Source of the DNA: Candidatus Nitrosopumilus sp.
GTDB lineage: Archaea > Thermoproteota > Nitrososphaeria > Nitrososphaerales > Nitrosopumilaceae
Assembly (NCBI GenBank): GCA_029880665.1
Contig: JAOUNZ010000003.1
Span: 1 to 23,341, forward strand
Direction of reading: 5' to 3'
Length of the DNA: 23,341 nucleotides
Shown: positions 6,918-17,147 of the stretch, in pieces
How the letters are laid out: every line of letters begins with the position of its first letter
Position numbering within the stretch: the first letter of the stretch is position 1
Position numbers and translations under genes: made by a program
The notes under the pieces: generated by a model
Database searches by the model: none
Seen by the model: only the letters and a program-made list of their open reading frames with translations
What the model was told of the DNA's origin: nothing

Positions 6918-7475
6918 CTAATCTTCCCAATGAACCTTAGTTGCAATATTTTTAGCAATTAAAGCTTGAGCATTTTCATATGGAATTGTAGCTATATCTT
7001 CAGTTCTAAAAGGACCATATTTTTCAAGGTCAGAACCAACAATTTCATCTACTTCATTAAGAAATCTAATTACCACTTTTTTTGTTTTATGATTTTGAGC
7101 TAACGATTCAAGAAATTTTGATTTTCCGTTGATAATTGCAGAAATAATCATTTCAATTCTTTCTTGTTCATTCTCTCGTGAATCAAAAATGAATTTTTCT
7201 TCATCTAAAAGATGACTAATTTCCAAATTGGCAGATTTTAAAATTTTCTCTAGTCTTATTTTGATTAACAATGATGTAAGTTCAATTGCCATTTCTATCA
7301 TAGTATATTTGATTTTATTTTCTACACCATCAAATTCTTGTTTTCTTAAATTTCCAATAAAATCAGATAAATTTCTGTAAAAGTTTGGATCAATTTCTAA
7401 AATCGAATCACTTTCAGTTTCACGTAAAACTATATGATGCAATGAATTAATATCAATTTGATTTGATTCTGACAT
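6918..7475 (-). CDS. GINS complex subunit (Gins51-like)
   Basis: A 185-residue protein. The N-terminal two-thirds is helical (helix A domain, with YTMIEMAIELTSLLIKIRLEKIL at about 57-79). The C-terminal part (about 133-177) has the small B domain: VVIRFLNEVDEIVG, then YGPFRTEDIATIPYENAQALI, the typical archaeal Gins51 ending. GINS bridges the MCM helicase and polymerase or GAN nuclease in the replisome. Domain order A then B is that of Gins51 (Sld5/Psf1 type) rather than Gins23. It is divergent from glutamine synthetase across about 54 bp and may head a pair with the small membrane protein downstream. Confidence 0.78.
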   Translation of the reverse strand: MSESNQIDINSLHHIVLRETESDSILEIDPNFYRNLSDFIGNLRKQEFDGVENKIKYTMIEMAIELTSLLIKIRLEKILKSANLEISHLLDEEKFIFDSRENEQERIEMIISAIINGKSKFLESLAQNHKTKKVVIRFLNEVDEIVGSDLEKYGPFRTEDIATIPYENAQALIAKNIATKVHWED

Positions 7476-7529
7476 TTCTTACCTAATCCTTAAATGATGG
7501 ATGTATTTGTGTTTGATTGAAGAATAAAG

Positions 7530-8986
<1,457 letters not shown>

Positions 8987-8990
<4 letters not shown>

Positions 8991-9265
8991 ATCCTTCCAG
9001 TGAACTGCAAGATATAATATAATGAAATAGCTATTAAACCAAATCCTCCACCTAGAAACATCATTCTTTTACTCTCAGATGTTGCAGATTTGTACAACAA
9101 AATTCCACCTGCAAGACCTACAAACAATATCAAAACTCCATGAATTACACTGTCAAAGCTTGTGTTTGTAATAATTGGATAAAAAAACCCTGCAAGTAAA
9201 GCAAAAAATGTTGTTAAGTAAACGTATTTGAATCCAATAAGCATTTTGGATGTTGTTTTGCTCAT
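8987..9265 (-). CDS. Small membrane protein downstream of thermosome
   Basis: A 92-residue hydrophobic protein with segments at about 12-33, 41-58 and 68-87, separated by a short polar stretch (KSATSESKR). The family is not recognised. It is on the same strand as the thermosome gene, 53 bp after it, but an AT/T-rich terminator-like stretch lies between. Its last 4 bases overlap the end of glnA. Confidence 0.65.
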
Positions 9266-9283
9266 TGTTGTTTGTTAAAACAG

Positions 9284-9318
9284 AAATCAAATAAACTTTT
9301 GAAAAATTTTAAAATAAT
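9284..9318 (-). terminator. T-rich stretch after the thermosome gene
   Basis: On the minus strand the bases after the thermosome stop contain ATTATTTTAAAATTTTTC followed by AAAAG. Archaeal transcripts commonly end in such T-runs. No stable hairpin is seen. Confidence 0.35.
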
Positions 9319-11022
9319 TTACATCATTCCAGGCATTCCAGGCATTCCACCCATTCCAGGCATTCCACCCATTCCAGGCATTCCACCCATTCCAGGCATT
9401 CCTTCCCCACCACCAGGTGGTCCTCCACTAGATTTTTGAGTAGCAATTACATCATCTATTCTAAGAATCATACATGCAGCTTCAGCAGCGGCTGAAACGA
9501 TTTGAAGTTTAACCGCAAGTGGTTCAATTATATCACTAGATTTCATATTAGCAATCTTTGCTTTCATTACATCAATTCCAGTCCATTTTTCTCCTTTCTG
9601 TTGTTTAGAACGAAGAAGTGTTAGTGTATCAATCGGATCCATTCCAGCATTCTCAGCGAGAGTTAATGGAATTTCTTCTAATGCATCAGCAAACTTTTCT
9701 GCTGCTAATTGTTCCCTTCCTTCTAAAGATTTAGCCCAGCTTCTAATTTTTGTTGCAGCATATGTTTCAGGAGCACCTCCACCTGCAACAATTTCAGGCT
9801 TTAAAATCACATCTTTTACAACCATTAATGCATCATGAACAGAACGCTCAACTTCGTCTACTACTCTTTGTGAACCTCCACGTAAAAGTAATGTAACAGA
9901 TTTTGGATGTTTGCATCCCTCAATGAATACCCATTTGTCTTCTTCAATTTTTCTTTCTTCAACAAGTTCGGCACTTCCTAGATCCTTTTCAAAAAGATCA
10001 TCCAAATTTGTGACTATTCTTGCACCTGTTGCTTTTGCTAATTTTGTAAGATCGCTTTCTTTAATTCTTCTAACAGCAATGATTCCTGCTTTTGCAAGAT
10101 AATGTTGAGCCATATCATCAAGTCCTTTTTGACACAAAACTACATTTGCGCCAGAACCAATTACTTTGTCAACCATTGTTTTCAACATTCTATTTTCTTC
10201 ATCTAGAAATGACTTTAGTTGCTGAGGATTTGAAATGTTAATTTTTGCGTCAGTTTCAGTCTTACTAATTTCTAATGCGGTATTAATTAATGCAATTTTA
10301 GCATCGCTGATTCTCCTTGGCATGCCCCCATGAACAATTTCTTTGTCAAGAACAATTCCTTGGATAATAATTGAATCTTTGATAGATCCTCCTGCTTTCT
10401 TTTCTACTTTAATATCGTCAATATCAACATCATATTTTTCACCATTCTTTTCAGCAACAGCTAATACTGATTTTACAATAATATCTGCAAGTAGATCTGA
10501 GTCTTTTCTTACAAGTTTAGTTTGCATTGAAGTTTTGGCAATTTTATTTAGAATAGTTTTATCACTTGGTGAAATTTTATCTGCGATGTTTTCAAGATAT
10601 TCTTTTGCTTTTCGTGCAGCTTTTCTATAACCATCAACAATGATTGTTGGATGGACATCTTGATCTATTAATGATTCAGCTTGTGAAAGTAAAGCGCCTG
10701 CTAAGATAACTGCAGAAGTTGTACCATCTCCTACTTCATTATCAGTAGTTTTGGAAATTTCAACCAGCATTTTTGCAGCTGGGTGTTGAACATCAATCTC
10801 TTTTAAGATGGTTGCACCATCGTTAGTAATAGTAACATCACCCAAAGAATCAACTAGCATTTTATCCATTCCTCGTGGACCTAGACTGGTATGAACAATT
10901 TCAGCAATGATTTTAGATGCAGCGATGTTGTTCTTTTGAGCATCCCTACCTTTAGTTTCTGAACCACCTTCTTTTAGCAATACGACTGGCATGGTTCCTT
11001 TTGACGTAGCTTGCATACCCAT
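9319..11022 (-). CDS. Thermosome subunit (group II chaperonin)
   Basis: A 567-residue ATP-driven protein-folding chaperonin subunit, full length for the family. Motifs: TSLGPRGMDKML (45-56), TNDGATIL (66-73), the ATP-site GDGTT (98-102), a lid-bearing apical domain in the middle, and GGGAPE before the C-terminal equatorial half. The C-terminus is a flexible tail of MPGMGG repeats pointing into the cavity, coded by 18-bp tandem repeats. TATAAAAG (11046-11053) lies about 24 bp before the ATG (11022), giving a strong heat-shock-type or constitutive leaderless promoter. It is divergent from glyA. Only one subunit gene is seen here, so homo- versus hetero-oligomer cannot be judged. Confidence 0.97.
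   Translation of the reverse strand: MGMQATSKGTMPVVLLKEGGSETKGRDAQKNNIAASKIIAEIVHTSLGPRGMDKMLVDSLGDVTITNDGATILKEIDVQHPAAKMLVEISKTTDNEVGDGTTSAVILAGALLSQAESLIDQDVHPTIIVDGYRKAARKAKEYLENIADKISPSDKTILNKIAKTSMQTKLVRKDSDLLADIIVKSVLAVAEKNGEKYDVDIDDIKVEKKAGGSIKDSIIIQGIVLDKEIVHGGMPRRISDAKIALINTALEISKTETDAKINISNPQQLKSFLDEENRMLKTMVDKVIGSGANVVLCQKGLDDMAQHYLAKAGIIAVRRIKESDLTKLAKATGARIVTNLDDLFEKDLGSAELVEERKIEEDKWVFIEGCKHPKSVTLLLRGGSQRVVDEVERSVHDALMVVKDVILKPEIVAGGGAPETYAATKIRSWAKSLEGREQLAAEKFADALEEIPLTLAENAGMDPIDTLTLLRSKQQKGEKWTGIDVMKAKIANMKSSDIIEPLAVKLQIVSAAAEAACMILRIDDVIATQKSSGGPPGGGEGMPGMGGMPGMGGMPGMGGMPGMPGMM
9325..9402 (-). repeat. 18-bp tandem repeats coding the MPGMGG tail
   Basis: Near-perfect tandem copies of an 18-bp unit (plus strand CCACCCATTCCAGGCATT), with shorter flanking 9-bp half units. 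They encode the Gly-Met-rich thermosome tail and could change copy number by slippage. Confidence 0.8.
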
Positions 11023-11045
11023 AGATGGAAAAACCTCTAATTCCC

Positions 11046-11053
11046 CTTTTATA
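11046..11053 (-). promoter_or_regulatory. TATA box of the thermosome gene
   Basis: TATAAAAG on the minus strand, preceded by the purine-rich BRE-like GGAAGG, about 24 bp before the ATG at 11022. It is the strongest-looking archaeal promoter in the window. Confidence 0.65.
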
Positions 11054-11092
11054 CCTTCCAGATCAGAAAGTATGTAATCAACACAACATCGG

Positions 11093-11101
11093 TGTTTTTA
11101 A
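11093..11101 (+). promoter_or_regulatory. TATA box of glyA
   Basis: GTTTTTAAA lies 25-30 bp before ATG 11126, pointing to a leaderless start at or near that ATG rather than the TTG at 11117. Confidence 0.45.
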
Positions 11102-11116
11102 ATTGGGAAAATTAAG

Positions 11117-12448
11117 TTGCACAATATGGTCAAATCAACAAATAAAGAATCTTATGATAAAATTTTTACAAAATTAAAGGAGCATCATAAATGGTTTGAA
11201 AATTCAATTCCATTAATTGCAAGTGAAAATATTCCTAGTCCAGCAGTTAGAGAGGCAATAATTTCTGATTTTGGCAATAGATACGCTGAAGGGTGGCCTG
11301 GAGAGCGAGTTTATGCTGGTTGTGTATACATCGATGATGTTGAATTTGAATGTATGAAACTAGCCAAAAAATTATTCAAAGTAAAATTTGCTGATGTAAG
11401 ACCAATTTCAGGAGTTGTTGCAAATTTGGCAGTATATTCTGCTTTTACTAATCCAAGCGATATAATGCTGGCACCTTCAATTCCTGCTGGTGGACATATT
11501 TCTCATGGCAAAAAAGAGCATTATGGAACTGCAGGTTTGGTTCACGGACTAGAGATAGAGTTCTATCCATTTGATGCAGAAGAAATGACGATTGATATCG
11601 ATAAAACAAAACAGAAAGTAAAAGATCTTAAAAAAGAAAATCGAGTTCCAAAGATGGCAATGTTTGGTGGTTCATTGTTTTTGTTTCCACATCCAATCAA
11701 AGAATTATCAGATTTTCTAAAAAGTTATGATATGCATATTAATTATGATGCAGCTCATGTTGCCGGATTAATTGCAGGTGGTAAATTCCAAGATCCTTTA
11801 CGAGAGGGAGCTGATACTATGACTATGAGCACCCATAAGACTTTGTTTGGACCTCAGGGAGGTCTAGTTTTAGGTTCTGAGAAACATGAAGAAGTAATTA
11901 AAAAAGCAACATTTCCTGGTCTTACTAGTAGTCATCATATTCATCATATGGCTGGAAAAGCTGTAGCATTTACAGAATCTTTAGAATTTGGAAAAGACTA
12001 TGCAATTGAGGTTATAAAAAATGCAAAGGCACTTGCAGAAGCTCTTAATGATATAGGATTCAAAGTATTAGGAGAAAGTAGAGGATTTACAGAATCGCAT
12101 CAGATTGCAGTAAATGTTTTAGATTATTCTGATGGGGGTAAAGTAGAATCTAATTTAGAAAAAGCCAACATCATAGTAAACAGACAGCTTATTCCAGGAG
12201 ATATTAAAGCAGGCAGAAACTATTTTCATCCAGGCGGAATTAGGTTAGGAGTTTCTGAAATCACACGACTTGGAATGAAAGAGAATGAGATGAAAGAGAT
12301 TGCATCTTTTATAAAACAAGTTGTTATTGAGAAAAAAGATCCAAGAAAAATACTTTCTAAAGTAAAATCTTTTAGAAAGGATTTTCAAAAAGTAAAATTT
12401 TGTTTTGATAATAAGTTAGGTGCTTATGAATATGTTAAACTAAGATAA
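11117..12448 (+). CDS. glyA: Serine hydroxymethyltransferase
   Basis: A 443-residue PLP enzyme that interconverts serine and glycine and loads one-carbon units on a folate or pterin carrier. Visible motifs: IASENIPSPAV (34-44), NRYAEGWPGERVYAG (54-68), D211 and H214 in NYDAAHVAG, and the PLP lysine K241 in TMSTHKTLFGPQGG, followed by the usual C-terminal domain with NRQLIPGD and GIRLGVSEITRLGM. The listed start is TTG; ATG at 11126 (three codons later) fits the TATA spacing better and is my preferred start. It has a divergent promoter with thermosome and ends 2 bp from the convergent polC. Confidence 0.95.
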   Translation: MHNMVKSTNKESYDKIFTKLKEHHKWFENSIPLIASENIPSPAVREAIISDFGNRYAEGWPGERVYAGCVYIDDVEFECMKLAKKLFKVKFADVRPISGVVANLAVYSAFTNPSDIMLAPSIPAGGHISHGKKEHYGTAGLVHGLEIEFYPFDAEEMTIDIDKTKQKVKDLKKENRVPKMAMFGGSLFLFPHPIKELSDFLKSYDMHINYDAAHVAGLIAGGKFQDPLREGADTMTMSTHKTLFGPQGGLVLGSEKHEEVIKKATFPGLTSSHHIHHMAGKAVAFTESLEFGKDYAIEVIKNAKALAEALNDIGFKVLGESRGFTESHQIAVNVLDYSDGGKVESNLEKANIIVNRQLIPGDIKAGRNYFHPGGIRLGVSEITRLGMKENEMKEIASFIKQVVIEKKDPRKILSKVKSFRKDFQKVKFCFDNKLGAYEYVKLR

Positions 12449-12450
12449 AT

Positions 12451-15400
12451 TTAGTCATAATCAGTAAGAAGTGATTGATCTCCTTTACTCTTACCAAATA
12501 CTAATTCAATTTCATCTGACAAAGCGTGGATTCTTCCTTTTTGATATTCACCTACATTATATTTCTCTACAAGTCTTTTTGCAAGATTTAGATATTTTTC
12601 AACAGAACCTCTTGTAATTGTAGGAATTAATTTATGGCCACATAAACAAGTTTGAATAAGAGGCATTCTACGAAATGATTTCCCACAACCAGTACACCTA
12701 AAATTCTGTCTTGCATAGGCTCTTAAATTACCCATAATGTCTGGAACAAGATGAGTTGAGATAACATTTGAAACAATCTCAGAAGTGTTCACTGCATTTA
12801 TTAATTCGGCATTTTTGACTTGCATATCAAATTTGTCAAGCATAGAACCAAGTGTAGAATATGCACTACGTGATTTTGAAGTAGTTAAAGATGAAGTTGG
12901 ATGTGTGAAAAAGTAGTCATAGAACTGTCTTTCAGTTTCAAGTCGTGTTTTGATAATTTCAACAGATGAAACATCTGATGCTTTAATATGAGTAAACGTA
13001 GATTGAAAAAATTCTAGTGGAAGATATTTTGTAACTTCAAGATTATGAGCCTGTGGTTGAGATTCATGGGGTAAAACAAGGGGTTGTATAAGTAATGGTG
13101 CATCCATTAATCCGCCTATTCTATCTGAAAGGAATTGTCTTGAGAAATTTAGAAGACTATCCATCAAAAGCATGATTGAATCAGCATCACCATCAGCATC
13201 TCGTCGTTTTGCAGAATGCCAATTTGGTGTTGCAAAACAAACATGTGTTTCTGTAAATCCAATTATTCGTCCAACTATTCCAACAGAAGTATGCGGTGCT
13301 AAACCAATTATCAGATGTCCAATTAGATCTTTAGAGTTTTGAACATTATAAAATTTAGCATGACCATAAAAATTTTCTAAAAGAACATCAATGTATTTAC
13401 AAGTAGATACTAGATAGTTTCCACTTTCATATGGAATTATTACATCTTGCATACGAATCTCAATGATCTGATCCATGTGCTCAAGAGGTTTTCCATCAAT
13501 ATCATAGAAATATCCAAGTTGTTTTAGTTTTTCAATAGAGGTTCCTATCCATGATGGTTTGAAATGAGTTAATGGCGAGTTTGTGGCATCAAATCTGACA
13601 GTTCCGTCTTTGAATGTTGTTAGTCCAAAATTTTGGCGTGTAAGTCCCTTTTCAAGAGGTTCAGCAATTTTATCTTGGTTGATTAATTCCTTTACCCCTT
13701 TGAATGGTTCTTTTGCACGGAGTCCCATTTTTTCCTGAGCTAAAAATAATCTTGTTTTTAGTGGAAATTCTTTATGTGAATGGGTTGGTGCTTTACGTTT
13801 ACATTTTTGGCAAAATGGTTCAGTTAGCTCATCTCTACAGTGTGTACATCTGTAAGTAATCGTTGTTTTTGTACCACAAATAGAGCATTTTATACCAATA
13901 GAGGGCTGATTACATTGATTACAATATCTGTTAAAAATATCAATAAAGAAGTGTTCGTTTCTGGATGCCTTAAGAAGATCTCTCGTAGGTCCGCCTTTGT
14001 CACCAATTGGAAACAATACATGTGTTGGAGGTTTCATTTGTCTGGCAGCTGCTTTTTCAGGTCTTCCTATTCTAACCCCAATTGAAGTTGAGAATTTATT
14101 ATTTATCTGAATACCAGATGTTTGTGTTAAAATTTTTGGGATTGATAAATCACTAATAATTGGTTTTTGTCTGAATAAAAGATTAAAGAATATTTTTGCT
14201 TCTTGTTCTTCAAGAATAATTATTTCGTTTTTAATTTTATGTGGTACACCTAATTTTTCAAGAATTTGTTTAGTTTGTTTTGGATATTCTATTGATGTAG
14301 AATTGATTTTATTAGGCTCTAAAAGTTTGGTAAGTTCGTTTGATGAGATACAATCCCAATAGTATAGATAGTGTGGATGTAATGGAATTTGAAAATCAAG
14401 AGAGATCTTCAATGCTTCATCAATTGTAGGTATTTTACTTAAAAATTGGTTAAGATATTGGTTATCGGGTCCATATTTTTGGATTTTTTGTTTTAATTCC
14501 TCAATCCAAAATTCTTCAACATAACCTGAAGGTACAAGTTGAGCATTATTTTCAAGAAAGTCGCCTAATGAAATTAATATGTCACCTAAATGGAGTATTT
14601 TTTCAATTTCATTTTTGATTTCTAATCCATGTTTTACATTTTTGATTTTTACTACATTTCCATTTTTCAGACGAACAATAGGGGTATCTATTGAATCTAC
14701 AAATGCGACAGTAGCTCCTTTTCCAGGAATATCTATTTTGATTTGGGTACCTACAGCTACAGTATGATCAAGAATTTCAGCAATTACAGGATGAATACCA
14801 ACAGCTGCAAAACCAGTATTACACGCTCTTCCATATCTTAATCTAAATCCTCCTAACTTGTTAGGCATTGATAAAACGGATCTACCAGTGATTACTTCTC
14901 GCATTCTCTTAGCAGCAGCATCTTCTTGATTATCACCAGTTTGAACTGCACCTTTAAGATCATTGAGCCACTCCCATCCATCTAGATTGTATAATTCGAT
15001 TCTTTTTAGTAATTTTTTAGATCGTCCAATTAATCCATCATTTAAAACACGTAATGCACCCCCTCTAACTCTATCAGTTTTGATACGAGTCATACCTTTG
15101 TGATTTACAACTTCATAAGGATCAGTATCCACACCGTCTAGTTCTACAGGAAGATTAGATATGACACGTTCGATATCTTCATCTAGAATATGGAATTGAA
15201 AGCTACTTGCTTCTCTTTCATAGATTCGTAATTCTTCAACAAACCTACCTGTTTCATCATCAAAAGAATTAGCTTGAAATTTTGATAATCCAGCAATTTT
15301 TCTAACATGATCTGCAATTAACATTGTTACAGCAGATTCTGTACCTCCTGCTGAACGCATGGGACCTGCGATCGAAACAGAAAGGTATTCTGTACCATCT

Positions 15401-15828
15401 TTATTTTTCTTAATTTTGACTTCGCTAATTCCTTGTAATGGTGCAATAGTGACACCTTCAGTAACAATTGCTAATCCAACACGGACTGCAAGATCTAACT
15501 TCTCTTCTAAAGATGCTTCTTGTAGCGAATATTTTCCTAATGCGATTTCTTTTGAAATAATTAATGCTGAGAGTTCTTTTCCATTTATTTTCAATATTTC
15601 TCTAAGGGGTTCAGCAATATCGATTTCGTGCATTTTAGCAACTCTATCTGCTAAATCAAAAGCAATTTTAGGCTCAATAATTCCTGAAGAATCAACTAGA
15701 CTAGATTTTGCTTTTGCCGCATGTTCAAAGATGGAATATGTATAGGTTGAAAGGTTTGTGTAGTATTCAAGATAATAATCGGGCATTTTAATACCATTGA
15801 TACGAGAAATTGCATCGTTTTCAGACAT
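12451..15828 (-). CDS. polC: DNA polymerase D large subunit (DP2)
   Basis: The 1125-residue catalytic subunit of the archaeal replicative polymerase PolD. Visible: the N-terminal DP2 region with SIAGPMRSAGGTESAV and the FDDETGRF/RGGALRVLNDG motifs, a zinc-binding cluster near residues 640-690 (CNQC, CSIC, CTHC, CQKC), the double-psi beta-barrel active site near 870-890 with KRRDADGDADS supplying catalytic aspartates, and a C-terminal zinc finger near 1040-1062 (CTGC...CLCG) used to bind DP1. The length indicates no intein. It starts 9 bp after GGGP synthase on the same strand and is likely co-transcribed with it. The small subunit gene lies at 20084-21529. Confidence 0.97.
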   Translation of the reverse strand: MSENDAISRINGIKMPDYYLEYYTNLSTYTYSIFEHAAKAKSSLVDSSGIIEPKIAFDLADRVAKMHEIDIAEPLREILKINGKELSALIISKEIALGKYSLQEASLEEKLDLAVRVGLAIVTEGVTIAPLQGISEVKIKKNKDGTEYLSVSIAGPMRSAGGTESAVTMLIADHVRKIAGLSKFQANSFDDETGRFVEELRIYEREASSFQFHILDEDIERVISNLPVELDGVDTDPYEVVNHKGMTRIKTDRVRGGALRVLNDGLIGRSKKLLKRIELYNLDGWEWLNDLKGAVQTGDNQEDAAAKRMREVITGRSVLSMPNKLGGFRLRYGRACNTGFAAVGIHPVIAEILDHTVAVGTQIKIDIPGKGATVAFVDSIDTPIVRLKNGNVVKIKNVKHGLEIKNEIEKILHLGDILISLGDFLENNAQLVPSGYVEEFWIEELKQKIQKYGPDNQYLNQFLSKIPTIDEALKISLDFQIPLHPHYLYYWDCISSNELTKLLEPNKINSTSIEYPKQTKQILEKLGVPHKIKNEIIILEEQEAKIFFNLLFRQKPIISDLSIPKILTQTSGIQINNKFSTSIGVRIGRPEKAAARQMKPPTHVLFPIGDKGGPTRDLLKASRNEHFFIDIFNRYCNQCNQPSIGIKCSICGTKTTITYRCTHCRDELTEPFCQKCKRKAPTHSHKEFPLKTRLFLAQEKMGLRAKEPFKGVKELINQDKIAEPLEKGLTRQNFGLTTFKDGTVRFDATNSPLTHFKPSWIGTSIEKLKQLGYFYDIDGKPLEHMDQIIEIRMQDVIIPYESGNYLVSTCKYIDVLLENFYGHAKFYNVQNSKDLIGHLIIGLAPHTSVGIVGRIIGFTETHVCFATPNWHSAKRRDADGDADSIMLLMDSLLNFSRQFLSDRIGGLMDAPLLIQPLVLPHESQPQAHNLEVTKYLPLEFFQSTFTHIKASDVSSVEIIKTRLETERQFYDYFFTHPTSSLTTSKSRSAYSTLGSMLDKFDMQVKNAELINAVNTSEIVSNVISTHLVPDIMGNLRAYARQNFRCTGCGKSFRRMPLIQTCLCGHKLIPTITRGSVEKYLNLAKRLVEKYNVGEYQKGRIHALSDEIELVFGKSKGDQSLLTDYD

Positions 15829-15837
15829 GATATTGTT

Positions 15838-16590
15838 TTATTTGCTTCTTTGAATTGCTTTTGATATTTCTTCTAGTTTTTTGATACTTCCTCCTTTTTC
15901 AAGGAATGTTCCAATAACTAGAGCGTCAGCCCCTGCTTTAACCAAATTTTGAGCAGTTTTAACATCTCTAATTCCTCCTCCTACAATCAAAAAGCCATTA
16001 AATGTATGTCTTACAGTCTTGACCATTTCTGGTGTAACATTGGTTTTTGCACCAGATCCTGCCTCTAAATATACAAATCTCATTCCAAGAAACTGTGCTG
16101 CAAGAGCATATGCAGCAGCTATTTTTGGTTTTTCAAATGGAATTCCTCTTGCTGAACCAACAAACCAAGCAGATGTTCCATCTCCTATTACCAAATAAGC
16201 AGTTGGTAGTGGTTCTAAACCAAATTTGAGAACGCTTGGAGCACCTAAGGCCTGTGCTTGTGTGATAAAATATGGATTCTCTGAATTCATTAATGAACTA
16301 AACAATATTGCATCAGCATCAGGCACAACACCCGTGATATTTCCAGGAAATAAGATTATTGGAATTTTAATTCCTTTTTTAATACCTTTAACCACTTGGG
16401 CCATTTCAATCTGATCAGTAGCAGAAGAACCTCCAACTAAAATTGCAGAAGCTCCGATTTCTTCTGCATCTTTAGCTAGTTTGCTTGATGCCTCCAAATT
16501 TGATACTTCTGAATCAATTAATACAAACAGTAATGCATTTTTCTTTTTTAGTTCTGACTTAAGAAATGTCTCAACTTTATTTCCAGTCAT
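15838..16590 (-). CDS. Geranylgeranylglyceryl phosphate synthase
   Basis: A 250-residue TIM-barrel prenyltransferase that joins geranylgeranyl diphosphate to sn-glycerol-1-phosphate, the first ether-lipid step in archaeal membrane synthesis. Motifs: FVLIDSEVSN near the N-terminus (metal-binding Asp), VGGSSATD, IILFPGN, YLEAGSGAK (phosphate site), VGGGIRD and GADALVIGT, the characteristic phosphate-binding loops of this family. The ATG at 16590 lies about 22-29 bp after CTTTAAAG, so the transcript is probably leaderless. polC follows 9 bp downstream. Confidence 0.94.
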   Translation of the reverse strand: MTGNKVETFLKSELKKKNALLFVLIDSEVSNLEASSKLAKDAEEIGASAILVGGSSATDQIEMAQVVKGIKKGIKIPIILFPGNITGVVPDADAILFSSLMNSENPYFITQAQALGAPSVLKFGLEPLPTAYLVIGDGTSAWFVGSARGIPFEKPKIAAAYALAAQFLGMRFVYLEAGSGAKTNVTPEMVKTVRHTFNGFLIVGGGIRDVKTAQNLVKAGADALVIGTFLEKGGSIKKLEEISKAIQRSK

Positions 16591-16611
16591 AAATGAGATT
16601 TGTATATGGCT

Positions 16612-16619
16612 CTTTAAAG
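16612..16619. promoter_or_regulatory. Palindromic TATA-like box CTTTAAAG between divergent genes
   Basis: CTTTAAAG is a perfect palindrome. It sits 22-29 bp before the GGGP synthase ATG on the minus strand and 37-44 bp before ATG 16656 on the plus strand, so it could direct transcription both ways. Confidence 0.45.
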
Positions 16620-16655
16620 TTTAATTGTAATGTCAATATACAGATTTGTATAGCT

Positions 16656-17018
16656 ATGGATGATGTTAAAGAATCTAAATTTAATAATATTATTAGTAAA
16701 ATTATCAAAAAATCTTTGTTTACAGAACGCCAAATTGAAATTATTTTGCATCAGAAAGATCTTTTGGAATCTAAGTTTTCTATAACAAAAGGTGCCTATT
16801 ATAGACAAGTTGGACAATCTAGAGAGAAATTAATTGGGTTATACTACTCAATCATTCTTTTACGAGGTCTAGGCATACTTTTACCTGATGATATAGATGT
16901 GATATCCAAACTTTCAGAACAAATTAGTGTGATAAATAATAGTGATATATTTCTTGAAAGAGAAGATGAAGTGATTAATGTGATTGATAAACTTGTTCGT
17001 CAGGCATGTAATATGTGA
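16656..17018 (+). CDS. Small putative DNA-binding protein, thaumarchaeal type
   Basis: Starting from ATG 16656 gives 120 residues, beginning MDDVKESKFNN. An earlier in-frame ATG at 16593 would include promoter sequence and add a poor-looking N-terminus, so I reject it. Residues about 20-75 look like a helix-turn-helix: LFTERQIEIILHQKDLLESKFSI, then KGAYYRQVGQSREKLIGLYYSIILLRGLGIL. The C-terminal part is acidic and helical. I do not recognise a named family. It may be a regulator; the following gene is a membrane-anchored winged-helix protein on the same strand. Confidence 0.65.
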   Translation: MDDVKESKFNNIISKIIKKSLFTERQIEIILHQKDLLESKFSITKGAYYRQVGQSREKLIGLYYSIILLRGLGILLPDDIDVISKLSEQISVINNSDIFLEREDEVINVIDKLVRQACNM

Positions 17019-17047
17019 TAATAATATTAGATGTTAAGTTGAGTTGG

Positions 17048-17147
17048 TTGTGATATTGGTGATTATATGTATCAGTTTGTTAATCCAAAGTGTGAAATAA
17101 TATTGTTCAATCACAATAAATCACAATTCAGGCGTAAATGTTGTGAT
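17048..17147. promoter_or_regulatory. Cluster of TTGTGAT/ATCACAA operator-like words
   Basis: TTGTGAT occurs at 17048-17054 and 17141-17147 and its complement ATCACAA at 17110-17116 and 17120-17126. The two ATCACAA copies are 10 bp apart, one helical turn, and the last TTGTGAT overlaps the start codons of the following gene. The pattern suggests cooperative binding of a repressor, possibly the winged-helix protein encoded next. Apart from these words the 124-bp gap holds nothing clear. Confidence 0.4.

Noticed and set aside
7487..7529. Possible C/D-box RNA between GINS and glnA (ATGATGG ... TGATTGA)
   Set aside because: The C box is imperfect, there is no clear CTGA D box, and the stretch must hold two divergent promoters.
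12449..12450. Terminator between glyA and polC
   Set aside because: The stops are only two bases apart and no T-run or hairpin is visible.
13840..14085. Plus-strand ORFs inside polC, thermosome and other long genes
   Set aside because: They are antisense shadows of well-supported genes with no family motifs or promoters of their own.
16593..16655. Upstream ATG giving a 141-residue version of the small DNA-binding protein
   Set aside because: The added 21 residues are coded by the promoter region, including the CTTTAAAG box, and look non-coding. ATG 16656 is better placed.
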